Of a stretch of DNA of 64,000 nucleotides, positions 52,420 through 64,000 are shown piece after piece; positions within the stretch are counted from its first letter, which is position 1; each line of letters opens with the position of its first letter. Origin of the DNA: Plazaster borealis (lineage: Eukaryota; Echinodermata; Asteroidea; Forcipulatida; Labidiasteridae); assembly GCA_021014325.1 (NCBI GenBank), contig CM037462.1:15520135-15584134 (forward strand), in the 5' to 3' direction. The notes under the pieces were generated by a model. That model saw only the letters and a list, made by a program, of their open reading frames with translations. It searched no databases and was not told the origin of the DNA. A program made the translations under genes and the position numbers.

Positions 52420-55400
52420 GTAAATGTCTGACATCCAATTTGTTTTCACTGATTACAAGGGATTTGTTTTGCGACTATATTTTCATTTATTCATTAAAGA
52501 TTTTATGAAACCAAAACATTGTGTGTGTGAGCGTGTCTATCCATTCAAACCGAGGACTTTAACAAAAGGGATCCGGGTGTTTGACAGAGCGAGGACGTCC
52601 TCGCTTCGTTTTCGTGTACGAACCCAATGGGGACGTCACTTAAAAAAAACTATGTCCAAACAATGGGAGAACAAAGAGAAGTCCTCGGTAAGCGGGACTT
52701 ACAAACATGTGTGTGTGGGGGGTATGTATACACATTCAAACCGGTTGGGTATTAAAGGTCCCGGTTGGAAAGTGTGTACAAGACCAGTGCAATGGCAGCT
52801 GTTGCCAAAACATAAGGGCTAGTACAAAAAAGAGGGACAATTTGAGGTCCCCGATTGCAGGTGGTGTTTACACACTTGTGTGTCCTTACACACGGCAACT
52901 TATTGGGTACTTTACACAGTGGAACAATGCTCCCCGACTTGTTGGTATTTTTCGATAGTATTTTTAATTTGAAAAACAAGACGGTAATTATGTTTACTTC
53001 ACGTTTCATTTCTAGGCTACGTCTTTAAGACCAATGCAAATGAAGAAGCATTTCTTATCTCCAATGAGTCGTTCTTGAACTTAAGAGACGAGGAGAAATA
53101 CCAGCATTTTGTGGAGAGAGCCGTTTCCTCGTCCCGCCTCACAGAGAGTGAAATCGCATCATTCTTGGATAAGCATAATGCGCTTCGAGGGCAAACCGTG
53201 CCAACGGCGTCCAACATGGAGTACATGGTAATATTGGAAGTGTTTAATTAGGGAGGTCGCAGGTTTGAATCCAACTCTAGTTAATTTTTCTTTGTCCTCC
53301 CAGAATGAAATTAAGTTATTTTGTTCCCCCCAAATATTATTTAGTTGACTTCAAAGAACTTTGACGTCTCATTGAAAGTTATAAACAGTGATAGCAAAGA
53401 ATTTTACAAGGGGGTAGGCTTATCGTACCGATGGCGAAGGCAAAGTATAATTCAACAAGTGTTGAAGGGGGAAATGAGTAGCCATCGACCTATAACACGT
53501 AATAAAGACCACTTGACTCTTAGAGGAAAACAACTTGTTATATTTTACACTCACAGGTAAACAGTACATTAACTGTCAAACATTATGATTTCTCTCACTA
53601 GCTTGAATAAATATTTCGAGGGGATAAAGTGATTTTGACTGTCGAGGGAACGACTAATTTTTGGAGGGAGCAAAATATTCTCCTGTTTTAATCCCGCGAT
53701 GCCCCGCCCCTGTCGCTGTCAGATTAACACGAATGCCATAGGTTACTGCAGCCAATGTAGAAAGTGCTTTTTCTAACTGGAGATTCCGAGGCCATGAGTC
53801 ACCCTATAGGGTCATAAACTATGTCAAACGGGCCTGTCTGAGGATAGAACTTAAAGGGTTTTACCTATTTTTGCTAAAAACTGAACGAGTAATTAACTAA
53901 TATATGTTTTCGGTCTACTGGCTGCAGACCGGTAGGCCATCGGAGACTGGTCATGTTTTTGTCTGCCTATGTCCTTTAGGGGCTCCGCATTCTCCCTTTA
54001 AACTTACTTTTATAATGTTGGTCTTTACCTCACAGGTATGGGACTCTGATTTAGCAACCATGGCACAGCAGTGGTCTGATGGGTGTAAATTTGCTCATGG
54101 CAACCCACCAAACATCAGTCCATTCTCCTCCATAGGCCAGAACCTCTATATAGCAGGCTACGGCACCGAGTCGAACCCAGTGCAAGGGTCATCAGCTGTG
54201 CAGTCTTGGTTTAACGAGGATAAGTTCTACACGTATGCAAACAAAACTTGCCAGCCCAAGAAGATGTGCGGACATTACACACAGGTAAAATATTCAAACC
54301 AGGGTTGCGAGGGTGTAATGCACTTTGATACATCGGGTGATTTGGGGTTCGTATAAGGGCAACACAATACGGTCCCCCACGAAAATCACGCACACGCTTA
54401 CACCATTGTACTGTTTCCAACAGCCCTCTTTATAATGTTATGTAATTTTAGGGTGTGAGCCTAATCCTTGTTAAATGGTCCGAACCATCGGGTAAGAGCT
54501 TTTAGACTCAATAACACAAATTCCAAACCATCAAGCCATCTGGTAGACGTCTGTCGAAGACAATTTTGATATCTGGAACGGGTTGAAGGACGGTCATTGG
54601 TGGAAATTTAGGTCAAAGAATCAATCCGCGGTAGGCCTAATTTGACATTTCCATGCTATTGGGCTTGTGCTCATAGGGTACTTAGAATTTTTGAGAATTT
54701 TGATTAAACAAAATTTGTTTACAAAGGGCCTGTTAACGCTAGTCCGATGGCTTCACCAAAGGTTAATGGAAATTGCTAGACCTAATATACGTCACTTATC
54801 AAATAATTGCAATCTATTGGAGCTGATTCACAAAACAGTGCGCCACCAAGAGACAACTTCCGGTAAAGAATTATGTCTCCTTAATTGAAGAAAATCTGGT
54901 TCACTTTTGAAATAAACGTGAATAGATAATAATAATAATAAACCTTTTGCCTCCTCTATTTGCGCGTGAATAGGTTACATAAATCACCAGGCGTATGAAA
55001 CTATATCTCATCAAGCCCTTTTTGCCCCTCAGTAGGGCTTGAGTAAGAAAATGGAATAGTATTGCTCCTTTTACACTCAAGCTTTTTTGATGAATGGTTG
55101 ATGACGACATAGAGGATTGCTCTGAAGCCCCGCCCCTTAAACTTCCAAACCCCATTCTGAGAGGTTTATTGGCCTAAAATAACCTTTACCCTAAAAAGAA
55201 ACTCCCAGGTGTTCCAGAGGCTCTGTGTGATGACAAAAAGCCGCCACTGAGGTTGCCTCACAAGTGAACTTAATCACTGTAGCTCGCAAGCCTAATGAGG
55301 AAACCTGGAGACAAGTGTGCTTGCTATGTGAACCAGAATATCGGGTTCAACCCATACTCTTCCACAATCAGTGTTCTGTGTTCTTTCATACGTGTACTAC

Positions 55401-58400
55401 CAATCCTAGAAACAACAGTAGAGTTTGAGTCATCCAGATGGAAATTTGCACCAGTTCACATTTCAAATATGCAACCTTTTCAGAAAATCCCACATCATGT
55501 TTTGCAGATAGTCTGGGCAAGATCCAAATATGTTGGTTGCGGGATGACTTTCTGCCCACATACTACAGGCGCGGTTGATTGGAAGAATTCGTGGTTGGTG
55601 ACCTGCAATTATGGTCCAGCGTAAGTCAGTACAGTCATTTTTAAAATCAAGGACATTTAATTGCATGACTTAACTAGCTACCATTGATGTCGAAATATAT
55701 TTTTGTTTTAATAATAATAATAAGGCAGACTATAGTGGGATGATCAGCATTAGTTAAAGACATCGCAGTGTTCGATCTAAATTCGGTTGCTTTATTCCTT
55801 TTAATATTAAGTCACTGTATAACCATAATCTCTAACTTGGTTTACGCGATATGACAGTCGTTCTTTAAATTGTTGTTTGTTTGTCACAATGCAGTGGAAA
55901 CTATGTAGGAAGCAAACCCTTCCTGCAAGGTACGCCTTGTACCAAATGTGACAGTGGGATAGGCCAGTGCTACAATAACCAATGCAGTAAGAATGCCTTA
56001 ATATGTTCGTTTATATATCTATCACCTTTTAAAAGTAAGGAACCACAGTTCTTATAATGAATGCTGTCTTTTCGTACCTTATACTACTCAACTATAACAC
56101 CCACAGTCTGTGAAAGTTGGTAACTTGTATGTTAATGCCTAATACCAATGTATATTGACACTTACTGTCATCGGTGAATGTTAACGCTCTAAGCTGTGCC
56201 TCGGTTATTGGATTGATTTCAGGTTCCCAAGTTAACTTGATTTTATTTTCATAGTAATTGATTTGTTTGTCTTCATGTTTTTGAGGTAAAAGTTAATATT
56301 ATGATAAAGATTGATCTCCGATTAATCTCCGTGAACACCCATAGTTTGAAAGTGAACTATTGCCAGCATCGAACAAATTCTCTACGGGGATTCCTTGTTT
56401 GTTGGTTTTATGAAAAATCGAAACATGTCCACATTATAAACCGTAATGTTGATGAACCTTCCACTTTTGTACTGAGAGTTGAAATGAAACTATTATCTCA
56501 AAAAAATCCTTTACTTTACAGGGTTGTGCTCAACGCATTCGGAGAAGTGTGGTGAGTCATCTAAATGGAAACATTTATTTTAAGAAAATTTAATTGCCTC
56601 TGAAAACTGACAAGTTTTTAACCCATTACTGGTCGAATAGATTTACTGTGAATTAAAATAATGATGTATTTTGTATAGTCTTAATTTACTATATTTTGTT
56701 TGCTCAAATTAGGCTACTTACGAAAATTGTCACCGCACACTGACTGCATCTGATATCAAAATGTATAAAGTGTGTGTCCGTATTTTGAGTTATTCTAACG
56801 CATCTTGTGTTGACGGGTAGAAAATTATATTTCCGTTGCATTGCTCGTTGCTCAAAAACATCAAAACTAATTATTACAAAGGTATGCGACAGGTAATACT
56901 GTTAGTTACACCAGTGATATAACTAACAGTAAATAAGTGATCTGTTGGCAGTGGCGTAACTAAGGGGTGCATGGGGGACTCCCCCCCCCCCACCTCCCCC
57001 AACTGATGTCCGTGCCACCGGGTAACCCTTCCTTTCAAATCTGGACTTTTGAGATGAAAGGTTACCCGAGTAAAATGTTATATCAGCTTTTATGTGATAA
57101 CTTCAAGGTTTTTAATGTTTTCAATGTACACACGCAGACAATCTTTTTTTGTTTTTTACACTCACGTAAGGTTATCTTATTAAAAAGAGTAAATGGCATA
57201 ACAAGAGGGCTGAAAATGGGCTTATTTAGAATAAATGCAAACAGAAACTACAGTTTTAATAGACCACAAGAGCCCTCCCCAAACAAAATATGCATCCCCT
57301 TGCGCCCCCCGCCCCCCCCCCACACTTAAGAAAACGTCCCTATAGTTTTGGCGGAGCTGTCTGTTGGAGAGCCCATTGTATGTAGCAAGTTCCTGAGACG
57401 GTTAAGGTAAAATGTTTTAAACTGTTCAGATATATTGTGACAATATTGCACCTATAATTTAAAATATTAATTGATTTATTTCCTATGAATTCCCTACCAG
57501 AATGTGAACAGGTTTGTTTGAACGGTGGAGTACTTGATAGTGAAAAATGCTCCTGCAAGTGCGCTGATGGTTTCCACGGAGCCGACTGTAGTAGTGAGTA
57601 TATCACCAGTAATTTAACTGTGTCTGCCGTTGGCCAAGCATGCACATGAATACATGTTTAATATGCATTTTGATAAGAAACTCAATTTCAAAGCAGCAAT
57701 AAAAGACATTTCCCATAACGTAGTTGTTGCCAAACATTTTGCAGATTTGGAAACTGCCATGAAACACACGCCAGTCCAATCTACGTTCCTTCGAAATCCA
57801 AACATCGTCCAATAAAAACATCACAAAGAAACACAAAATATAGTAAAAAAACAAGTAAAAAGTTCCGAAATCGCAATAAATCAAATGGTTATAAACGTAC
57901 TAGTACTATAGTACGTATTAGTCCTACTACACTAGCAAGGCCAACAAAATGGCTGGAATGCGATAATCGTAACCCTCCATCCTCCCAAATGTCGTAGGTC
58001 GTAGGTCGTAGGTCGTAGGTTGTGACGAACCACGTGTTTTACTTTTGCAACTTTTTATCACAAACGTTTTTTTAACACTTTAAAAAAATACACAATTACA
58101 CCATCACTATCACACATTATTGGTCTTCATATGTATTGACAATAATTATAAATCTTTTATAAACAAAAATAAGTGAAGTGTCAAACAGAGGGGTACGTAC
58201 ACACATACTCAATCGTTGCTGTTCTAAAACAGAGGATTTTAACAGCTATGGTGTACAGATTAAAACCCTTTTAATGACAAAAATGTACTCGGTAGTTTGG
58301 CTCCCTACTCCTCCCACATGTCCATAAGCTCCCATCTACAGCTAAATCTTGCCTCGGGGTTTATACCTCGCTAGCCCCGCTATAGCCACGGCACCGGCTA

Positions 58401-61400
58401 CACGGGATAACGCCTCGAGGTTTACGTCTCGCTGTTAGCCTCAACGCTGTGCACCGTGAATTATGCTTCCGTTGTATGGACTCTCTGAATTAAAATCTTA
58501 CGGGTTTTTTCAAAAGTTTTTTGTGACTTTTGTCAATATTCTGAATACATAGCCTCTGTTGTCAAATAATCATGAAGAATTGTAAAAGGAAAAAAACAAA
58601 AATTAATTTGGTGCATTAATTAACTGGTAAAAAAAAACCTGGTAAGTCACGTATAAACCTTATCTTTTTGTTTGTAAATGCTCGCAAACGGCAAAATTTG
58701 ATGAATTCTTATAAGCACCGTTCTACTCTACTCTTGGAAGACCTTTACAGTCATGTTTGGGCTATTTTGTAGCCTACATAACCCCACAAAGCAGGTGTGT
58801 CACTTTGATAACTTGTAAGCCTAGCCTACGGTTTGAATAAAGAAACAATCCAAGCATTGAGAAATGACAATACGTTTTTCCAATACTCCCTTTAAACTTG
58901 TTCCACAATCTAAACACTGTTCGGGTTTTTACGATCCTGTCATAGGCCTACTATTTTAGAATGCGAATGTATTAAACATTAATAATGAATAGGTAGATGT
59001 AGAGCCAACTTGACTTGTCAAACACGAAAAAGCCGTTGGGTTGTTATACTGGTCAGGAAAACTCCGATCTAAAAAGCTGGGTTTTTTTGTTTTTTGTTTT
59101 TTAAATATTGATTCAAAATCAACACCAAAGTGTTTCCGCACTAGAATCCTCAGCACTTCCCGACGAAGCCGAATCCACTCGCTTGTTGAATAACCAGACA
59201 TTTTGACCCTGCAAAATAATAACTAGGAACGTTTACAGCTGCACTACCTGCTTCTGCAGCTTGCAATGGTTTGTTCTTATGGATGCTGGGCAAACAAAAT
59301 AATCATGTAAAATTTGAGAAGAGATGACAAATATCAGTGTAGATATATATTGAGGAAAAATGTACTTTAAGTTTCAAGAATGCCAACGAGATCAAAGACT
59401 CTTTGTTTCCTTGTTTGTGTTTTCAGAGGTTTGTGAAGACACACATCACTACTGTGGAGCCAGCCCCGGCTGGCCAAAATACTGGTGTAATGCTGACCAT
59501 TCTTACGTGTTGACCAACTGCCCACTAATGTGTGGCCTGTGTACCAAACTACGTATGCTATAAAACAACTTTATAATCTGACATTTTTATAAGGAATGAT
59601 TATAACAATTTTAAGAGAACAAATCGGGTGATATTTGAAAAATTACGCTTACACCATTATTGACTGCTTCATCCCTTCCAACCTAGAACTACGGTTTAAT
59701 AGCCAAGCTGAAAGAGTTTCACCAATCAAGACAAATTAATAAGTTTTCTAGCTGTTTCAAAGTTATAACTTTAGACGACCCAATTCAATGAATTCCGAAT
59801 GATAACGCGGTAATTCGAATCATAGTTTTACGGTAAATTCACAACAATCCATGTTGAATAAGTTTATTTGGGGTGACAGTTTCCTTGGCTACTCAGGGTG
59901 TCAAAACCGTCAAAGGAAACTGTGTCATGATAACAATGATCTTTATAAAGATTATTTGAATAAAAAGAAGCATTTAATTATACCCCTCCCCTGAATTCAA
60001 GTTTCTCTGTCTACTTTCAGCTTGTTTACAATTGTGCTCAACGGGTGGGACGCTGGACGAAGAGAAGTGTATCTGCAATTGCTTCGCAGGGTTTGAAGGA
60101 GAAGACTGTGGTAGTAAGTAAACCTACGATAAAAGGTTGGAAACATTCCTGGCCGAAAATTTGAAAGACAAACATCGACTGTTTACTTTATGGTTATTGT
60201 TTTATTATTATTATTATTTTTATAACCTGAAATACTATCAAAGTCAAGAGAAACATCAAGGACCCATACTGTTTTAGTTTTTCGATTCCTGCGATTGAAA
60301 TTTGCCCGATATGAACTTGCACATTATCCCTAGACAAAACACACAAACAATTATATTTTGTTTTCTATTTGATGAAGTTTTCACAGTCTGATTGGATAGT
60401 GTTTATGTGAGAACTTTATAAGACGTACCTTTTTACTGTACTTCTAAACAATTAATACCCTCTCTTGTGGACGTCACATCACCACTTTTCAAATTGTATT
60501 TTGTTGATTATAATTTTAAACTAATTCGCCGTATTTTTGACCGCGTGAGGGTGTATGTGGACCAGTTTCACGTAAAGAAAAACTAATAAACAAACGGTGG
60601 GTTTTTTCTTGTTGTTGTTATTATGTTTATGTCTTTCGTCATTGATGCAAGAAAACTACATAAAGGCAATTAAAATAAGATGAAACTGTAATTGTGATCA
60701 GACATTCCCTGATGAAAGCGCCCTCATGCAGACAAAAAATATGGTCATTTCGATTTTGTTTTCTTCTTGTCACCAGCCTGTGTAAAGGATTGTAAAAATG
60801 GCGGTGTATTGAATCAAACAGACTGTCAGTGCGAGTGCGGTGTTGGTTTCGCTGGAGTAGAGTGTGAGAGTAAGTAAATCGTTAAAGGTATCCTTGATTC
60901 AACAGTGATGACGTATAACAGTAACACCACACTGCTAACTTTCAAAATGAAATCCAATTCATATAGCAGAAACAAATAATACTTACAGAAGACTCAAGTG
61001 GTGGTCCATGAAGAATCTAAACTCATTTCTTGGTGAATGGGTAGGCTGGTCATTTTAAGATAGTATGTCCATAATTATTTTATCTCCAGGTTCATGGGTG
61101 ACTATTCCAATGATATCTATAGTTGAAATTTATAAGTTGGATTTTTGTTTTGTTTCAGTATGTCTACATTAACCCTTAAGGTTCCAAATCTTTCTTTATC
61201 CAAATGCCAAAGTGAAGGATTCAGAAGGACTGGGGCTGTTTGGCCCAAATTGCTTATCACTGAATCAGATAATTGAGGCCATATGCCAGCAAACATGCCT
61301 AGTCTGTAGAGTGCGCGAGTAAAGCGCCCCCAGCGGCCTTTTCCATGACAACCACCGTTTTTATTGCGATGTTTCATTACAAACATAAAGTGTAGTGAGA

Positions 61401-62963
61401 CAATGGAGGAGTTTTTGATCCCCCTCTACCTCCGTTGCTAAGAGCAGTGATATGTGGACGTTCTGTGCATAAAAGGGAAAATATAACAGTGGGCCATACC
61501 GAAGAAATAATTAGACAAGTTGCGACAGTGTAATGTGTACTTGTATTGGTGTGTTTGTTGAATTGCCCTCTTATTAACCATAACAATCGAAAGCGTGTTC
61601 ATGTAAATTTTGGGATAAATACTTAAGATAAAAGAACCAAGATACTTAAATGCCTCAAGTAATTGAATTTTGTCCTCTGAATTCACCATACCTTGGAAGC
61701 TCAAAAGGTTTGCTTGGTTTTTCTTTTTACCTTGATGCAAAACCAACACCAAAGTGTTTCCGGACTCGAATCCTCAGCACTTCCCAACGAAGCCGAAGGC
61801 ACTCGCTTGTTGTACATTTTGACTCTGTAAAAATAATAACTATGAACGTTACACATAATATTAACCCCTTGCGTGATGCCGTCGAATACTTCGTGTCCGT
61901 TTTTAAATAAACTAAGAGTATAGCTGCACTACCTGCATCTGCAACTTGTAATGGTTTGCTTTTATGGATGCTGGGCAAACAAAATAATCATGAAAACTTT
62001 TAAGAGATATGAAAAATGCCATTGGATGTATGGAAGAGAAATGTGCTTCAAATTTTCAAAAATGCAAACGAGTTTCAAAGAATGTTTTCCTTATTTTTTG
62101 TTTACAGGTGTGTGTGGAAACAACTCTCCGTACTGTGCAAACTGGCCAACATACTTGTGTGGAAACGCTGCTGTGTCGGGCCAATGCCCACTTAAGTGCG
62201 GACTGTGTGTTCCAGATTGTACGTAGTTTACATTACATTAACATTTCCTATTTACATTTTTAATCACTAAGGATTCATTAGTGAATCATAACCACTCCAT
62301 ATAAATTGTATACGGTATAGCACAATAGGCCCAAGAAGGTGTTTGTGCTCGATTTGGCAGAACCATTTTAAAACGGCCCAGAAGATTCGACCACACACAG
62401 TGTTGCATCATTGCTCCCCTAACAATGTTGGCAAGTTAAAGTGCTGGAGAACGAAAGACGTTAGAGCTTTGAAAGTAACAATTTAGAGCTGGAGGAAGTC
62501 AAGGGTCAACAGTTTAGCCGTTGATGCAATCATGATGAAACGGAGCTTATTAAAGGGACATCGGTAAAAAAAAAATTAATCTTCGTTTGAGCGAAGTTTT
62601 TTTTGTTTCGTTCGAACGAAGATTTTTTCGTTCGAACGAAAATTATTTTCGTTCAAACGAAGATAGAACAAAGATTGTTTCGTGATTTGCTTTCTTCACC
62701 TATGCCACCTATGTCCCTAAAAGCTCCGTATGGTGACAACCTTAATCTATCTTTTTTCAAGCAGTTGTGTTAGTTAACAAGAAACTCTGAAAATGTGTTT
62801 TTGACTTTGTAGAGCTCGACTAGATTTTACGTCCACGATATCTTTGCTTAATTAATGGAGTTTTCTGAAGATGTTAATTTCACCTTTACATTCCATTGTT
62901 TTAATTGCAGCTGCAATAGAGATGCAACTTACTGATGAAAACATGATGGATGAATTCCTGTAG
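52377..62963 (+). CDS. gene B: secreted CAP-domain protein with EGF and ShK repeats, 12 coding exons, 435 aa
   Basis: Coding exons: 52377-52419, 53016-53227, 54036-54284, 55508-55620, 55895-55986, 56522-56551, 57501-57593, 59427-59552, 60021-60113, 60777-60869, 62108-62218, 62911-62963 (TAG); 1308 bases, all phases compatible. Order: signal peptide, acidic leader, CAP (about 60-210, CGHYTQIVWARS and CNYGPAGNY), Cys hinge, EGF (247-277), ShK (278-319), EGF (320-350), EGF (351-381), compact ShK (382-418), tail (419-435). It is the tandem paralogue of gene A about 34 kb away, same strand, lacking one ShK-EGF-EGF block. CAP signature 2 matches the family pattern more closely than gene A's. Role unknown; secretion is inferred from the leader and the disulphide-rich domains. 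Confidence 0.9.
53016..53227 (+). CDS. gene B exon 2: leader and start of CAP domain
   Basis: Residues 15-85, ending SEIASFLDKHNALRGQTVP and NMEYM. The leader diverges most from gene A (KYQHF for RHLVE-like text). Confidence 0.88.
54036..54284 (+). CDS. gene B exon 3: CAP core
   Basis: Residues 86-168. Four base differences from gene A, giving Gly/Asp, Ser/Thr, Asn/Lys and Val/Met changes. The 57 bases of intron before it are identical between paralogues. Confidence 0.92.
55330..55435 (-). mobile_element. SINE relic in gene B intron, internally deleted
   Basis: GGTTCAACCCATACTCTTCC, TTCTTTCATACGTGTACTACC and CAGTAGAGTTTGAG correspond to the gene A relic at 23225-23425, with the middle missing. 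Confidence 0.55.
55508..55620 (+). CDS. gene B exon 4: CAP C-terminal sandwich
   Basis: Residues 169-205: IVWARSKYVGCGMTFC, then WLVTCNYGPA. About ten of 113 bases differ from gene A. Confidence 0.92.
55895..55986 (+). CDS. gene B exon 5: end of CAP signature 2 and Cys hinge
   Basis: Residues 206-236: GNYVGSKPFLQGTPCTKC, then GIGQCYNNQC. One codon longer than gene A. Confidence 0.85.
56522..56551 (+). CDS. gene B exon 6: 30-base micro-exon
   Basis: RLCSTHSEKC across the junctions. The acceptor TTTACAG and donor GTGAGT match gene A. Confidence 0.8.
56949..57095. mobile_element. partial hAT-like repeat (CAGTGGCGTAACTA)
   Basis: CAGTGGCGTAACTAAGGGGTG is a common hAT-type terminus, followed by C-rich sequence. 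The matching gene A intron lacks this block. No right terminus was found. Confidence 0.4.
57501..57593 (+). CDS. gene B exon 7: EGF-like 1
   Basis: Residues 247-277: ECEQVCLNGGVLDSEKC, then CADGFHGADC. Confidence 0.88.
57991..58020. repeat. (GTCGTAG)4 microsatellite
   Basis: Four perfect 7-base units in gene B intron 7. Confidence 0.9.
59427..59552 (+). CDS. gene B exon 8: ShK domain 1
   Basis: Residues 278-319 with 6-10-10-3-2 cysteine spacing (CEDTHHYC, WPKYWC, CPLMCGLC). The donor is GTATGC. Confidence 0.9.
60021..60113 (+). CDS. gene B exon 9: EGF-like 2
   Basis: Residues 320-350: PCLQLCSTGGTLDEEKC, then CFAGFEGEDCG. Confidence 0.9.
60777..60869 (+). CDS. gene B exon 10: EGF-like 3
   Basis: Residues 351-381: CVKDCKNGGVLNQTDC, then CGVGFAGVECE. 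The intron before it has a gene-B-specific insert of about 240 bases (60530-60765). Confidence 0.9.
62108..62218 (+). CDS. gene B exon 11: compact ShK-like domain
   Basis: Residues 382-418. Six cysteines remain but spacing is 6-7-8-3-2 (CGNNSPYC, WPTYLC, SGQC, PLKC, GLC), five residues shorter than the other ShK exons. The donor is GTACGT. Confidence 0.85.
62539..62730. mobile_element. MITE with TTCGTTCGAACGAA palindromes in gene B last intron
   Basis: ACGGAGCTTATTAAAGGGACAT at the left (in part) mirrors ATGTCCCTAAAAGCTCCGT at the right. The centre holds four palindromes of the TTCGTTCGAACGAA type. Flanks ATGATGA/ATGGTGA look like a target duplication. Gene A has the uninterrupted site (ATGATGACGACCG). 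Confidence 0.7.
62911..62963 (+). CDS. gene B exon 12: C-terminal tail
   Basis: SAIEMQLTDENMMDEFL and TAG. An AATAAA at 62994-62999 could be the polyadenylation signal, which would give a very short 3' UTR. Confidence 0.88.
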
Positions 62964-63574
62964 ACTGCGAAGCACAGATGCAGAGGTGTTAATAATAAAT
63001 AATCAATAAGATCGTAATACGAATTTTCAAACGAATAACGTAAAGCTAGCAATAGTTATAATTTCCGGGTAGGTTTTCACTGCTTTTCGAAATCATAATT
63101 GGTATTCTTACATTAATTTCAATAGCTGTTCAAGTCACAAGAATTATACATTATTTTTAATCACTGCATTATTTTAATTCAAGTGTTTATAGTTATACAT
63201 TAAATTTGACAATTTGACACACTTCAGCAAAATCTTTGACGATAACTCAAAATGTCCTCACTTGGCTCAGATTTTTTTTACGCCCTTATTTCACTATATA
63301 AGAACCGAAATATTACTATTTCAATGCTCCAGACACTTATAAATTTTATTTCAGGTATTTTTCAGTAAAACATACCCCTTGTAACACGTGGATCTTTAAT
63401 ATAATTAATTTTACTTTTTAATAATCAAAGAGTGTACAAGTTTGAGATTTTACAATTTATCAATCACTTATATCCAACACAGCAATCTATAGTTGGTTTC
63501 GACCGAATTGCATAATTAAACTACTATTGTGGGACTACTAATGTTTAGTGGCGTAGTGATATTATGAATACTAA
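62964..63574. other. gene B 3' flank
   Basis: The first 300 bases resemble the gene A 3' flank (34240-34560). No further feature is supported. Confidence 0.45.
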
Positions 63575-63954
63575 TTAAAGGCATCGTACACGTTTGGTAA
63601 TTTCTCAATATATATATTAGCATAAAAACTGACTTGGTAACGAGCAACAGAGAGCTGTTGATAGTAAAAAAAAAACATTGTGTGAAACGACTCCCTCTGA
63701 AGTAACGTAGTTTTTGAGAAAGTGGTAATTTCTCACTAAAATAATCAAAACTTCCTGCAAGAAGTTTTTATTCCTATATCTGAAAGCACACAAATTTGTA
63801 CAACAAGGGTATTTTTTCTTTCATCATTTTCTTGCAACTTCGATGACCAATTGAGCCCAAATTTTCACAGGCCTGTTATTTTATGCATATGTTGGGATAC
63901 ACCAAATGAGAACACTGGTCTTTGACAATTACCAAACGTGTACGATGCCTTTAA
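63575..63954. mobile_element. TTAA-flanked MITE, well preserved
   Basis: TTAAAGGCATCGTACACGTT at the left is a near-perfect mirror of AACGTGTACGATGCC-TTTAA at the right. Best-preserved copy of the family seen at 8476-8849. Confidence 0.85.
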
Positions 63955-64000
63955 GGACGGGGTAAAACTTAATTCAGGGTGCGGCCTATGGTCAACAGTG

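Noticed and set aside
52424..52822. 132-codon open frame after gene B exon 1
   Set aside because: It reads through the donor into intron 1-2; the paralogue diverges here and exon 2 joins in phase without it.
1..64000. CRISPR array, operons or bacterial signals
   Set aside because: Introns, polyadenylation words, SINEs and animal domain families throughout show this is eukaryotic DNA.

Overview
This is animal genomic DNA: AT-rich, intron-rich, and packed with short inverted-repeat transposons and tRNA-derived SINEs. The repeat families (TTAA-flanked MITEs beginning AGGCAYYG, the GGGCCCAATTTCATAAAGC palindromic MITE, AACGTT-type arrays) and the CAP+EGF+ShK gene architecture suggest an echinoderm, perhaps a sea star. 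That assignment is inference from recalled repeat families and was not tested.

Layout. 3-900: 3' end of a Penelope-like retroelement (GIY-YIG endonuclease tail, 70-bp tandem repeats, a hammerhead-like fold). About 1436-1690: a fragment copied from the 5' end of the transporter gene further right. 4643-9362 (minus): a four-exon UPF0696/C11orf68 (DUF1917) homologue, with repeat elements in its introns. 10.6-13.2 kb and 15.6-17.4 kb: two copies of one promoter plus noncoding first exon. 18484-34223 (plus): gene A, a 15-coding-exon secreted protein of 545 aa with order signal peptide, CAP, hinge, EGF, ShK, EGF, EGF, ShK, EGF, EGF, ShK, tail. 36.26-40.76 kb: a TIR-bounded element rich in TGAGTCA that holds the last two exons of a SAMD3-like gene. 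40912-45147 (minus): a five-exon SLC16/MCT-like transporter of 410 aa. 47.9-49.4 kb: third copy of the promoter/first exon. 52377-62963 (plus): gene B, paralogue of gene A, 12 coding exons and 435 aa, with one ShK-EGF-EGF module fewer.

The window is best read as a local tandem array whose ancestral unit was [MCT transporter, minus]-[promoter]-[CAP-EGF-ShK gene, plus]. The right-hand unit is complete. The middle unit keeps the CAP gene but has lost the transporter. The left-hand unit survives only as a transporter 5' fragment and an orphan promoter/first exon. Within gene A a second duplication, of whole phase-1 exons, added a ShK-EGF-EGF block. Exon 3 of the two paralogues is nearly identical while their other exons have diverged, which points to gene conversion. 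All exon models were built by hand from splice consensus, reading-frame phase and paralogue comparison; every join stays in frame.
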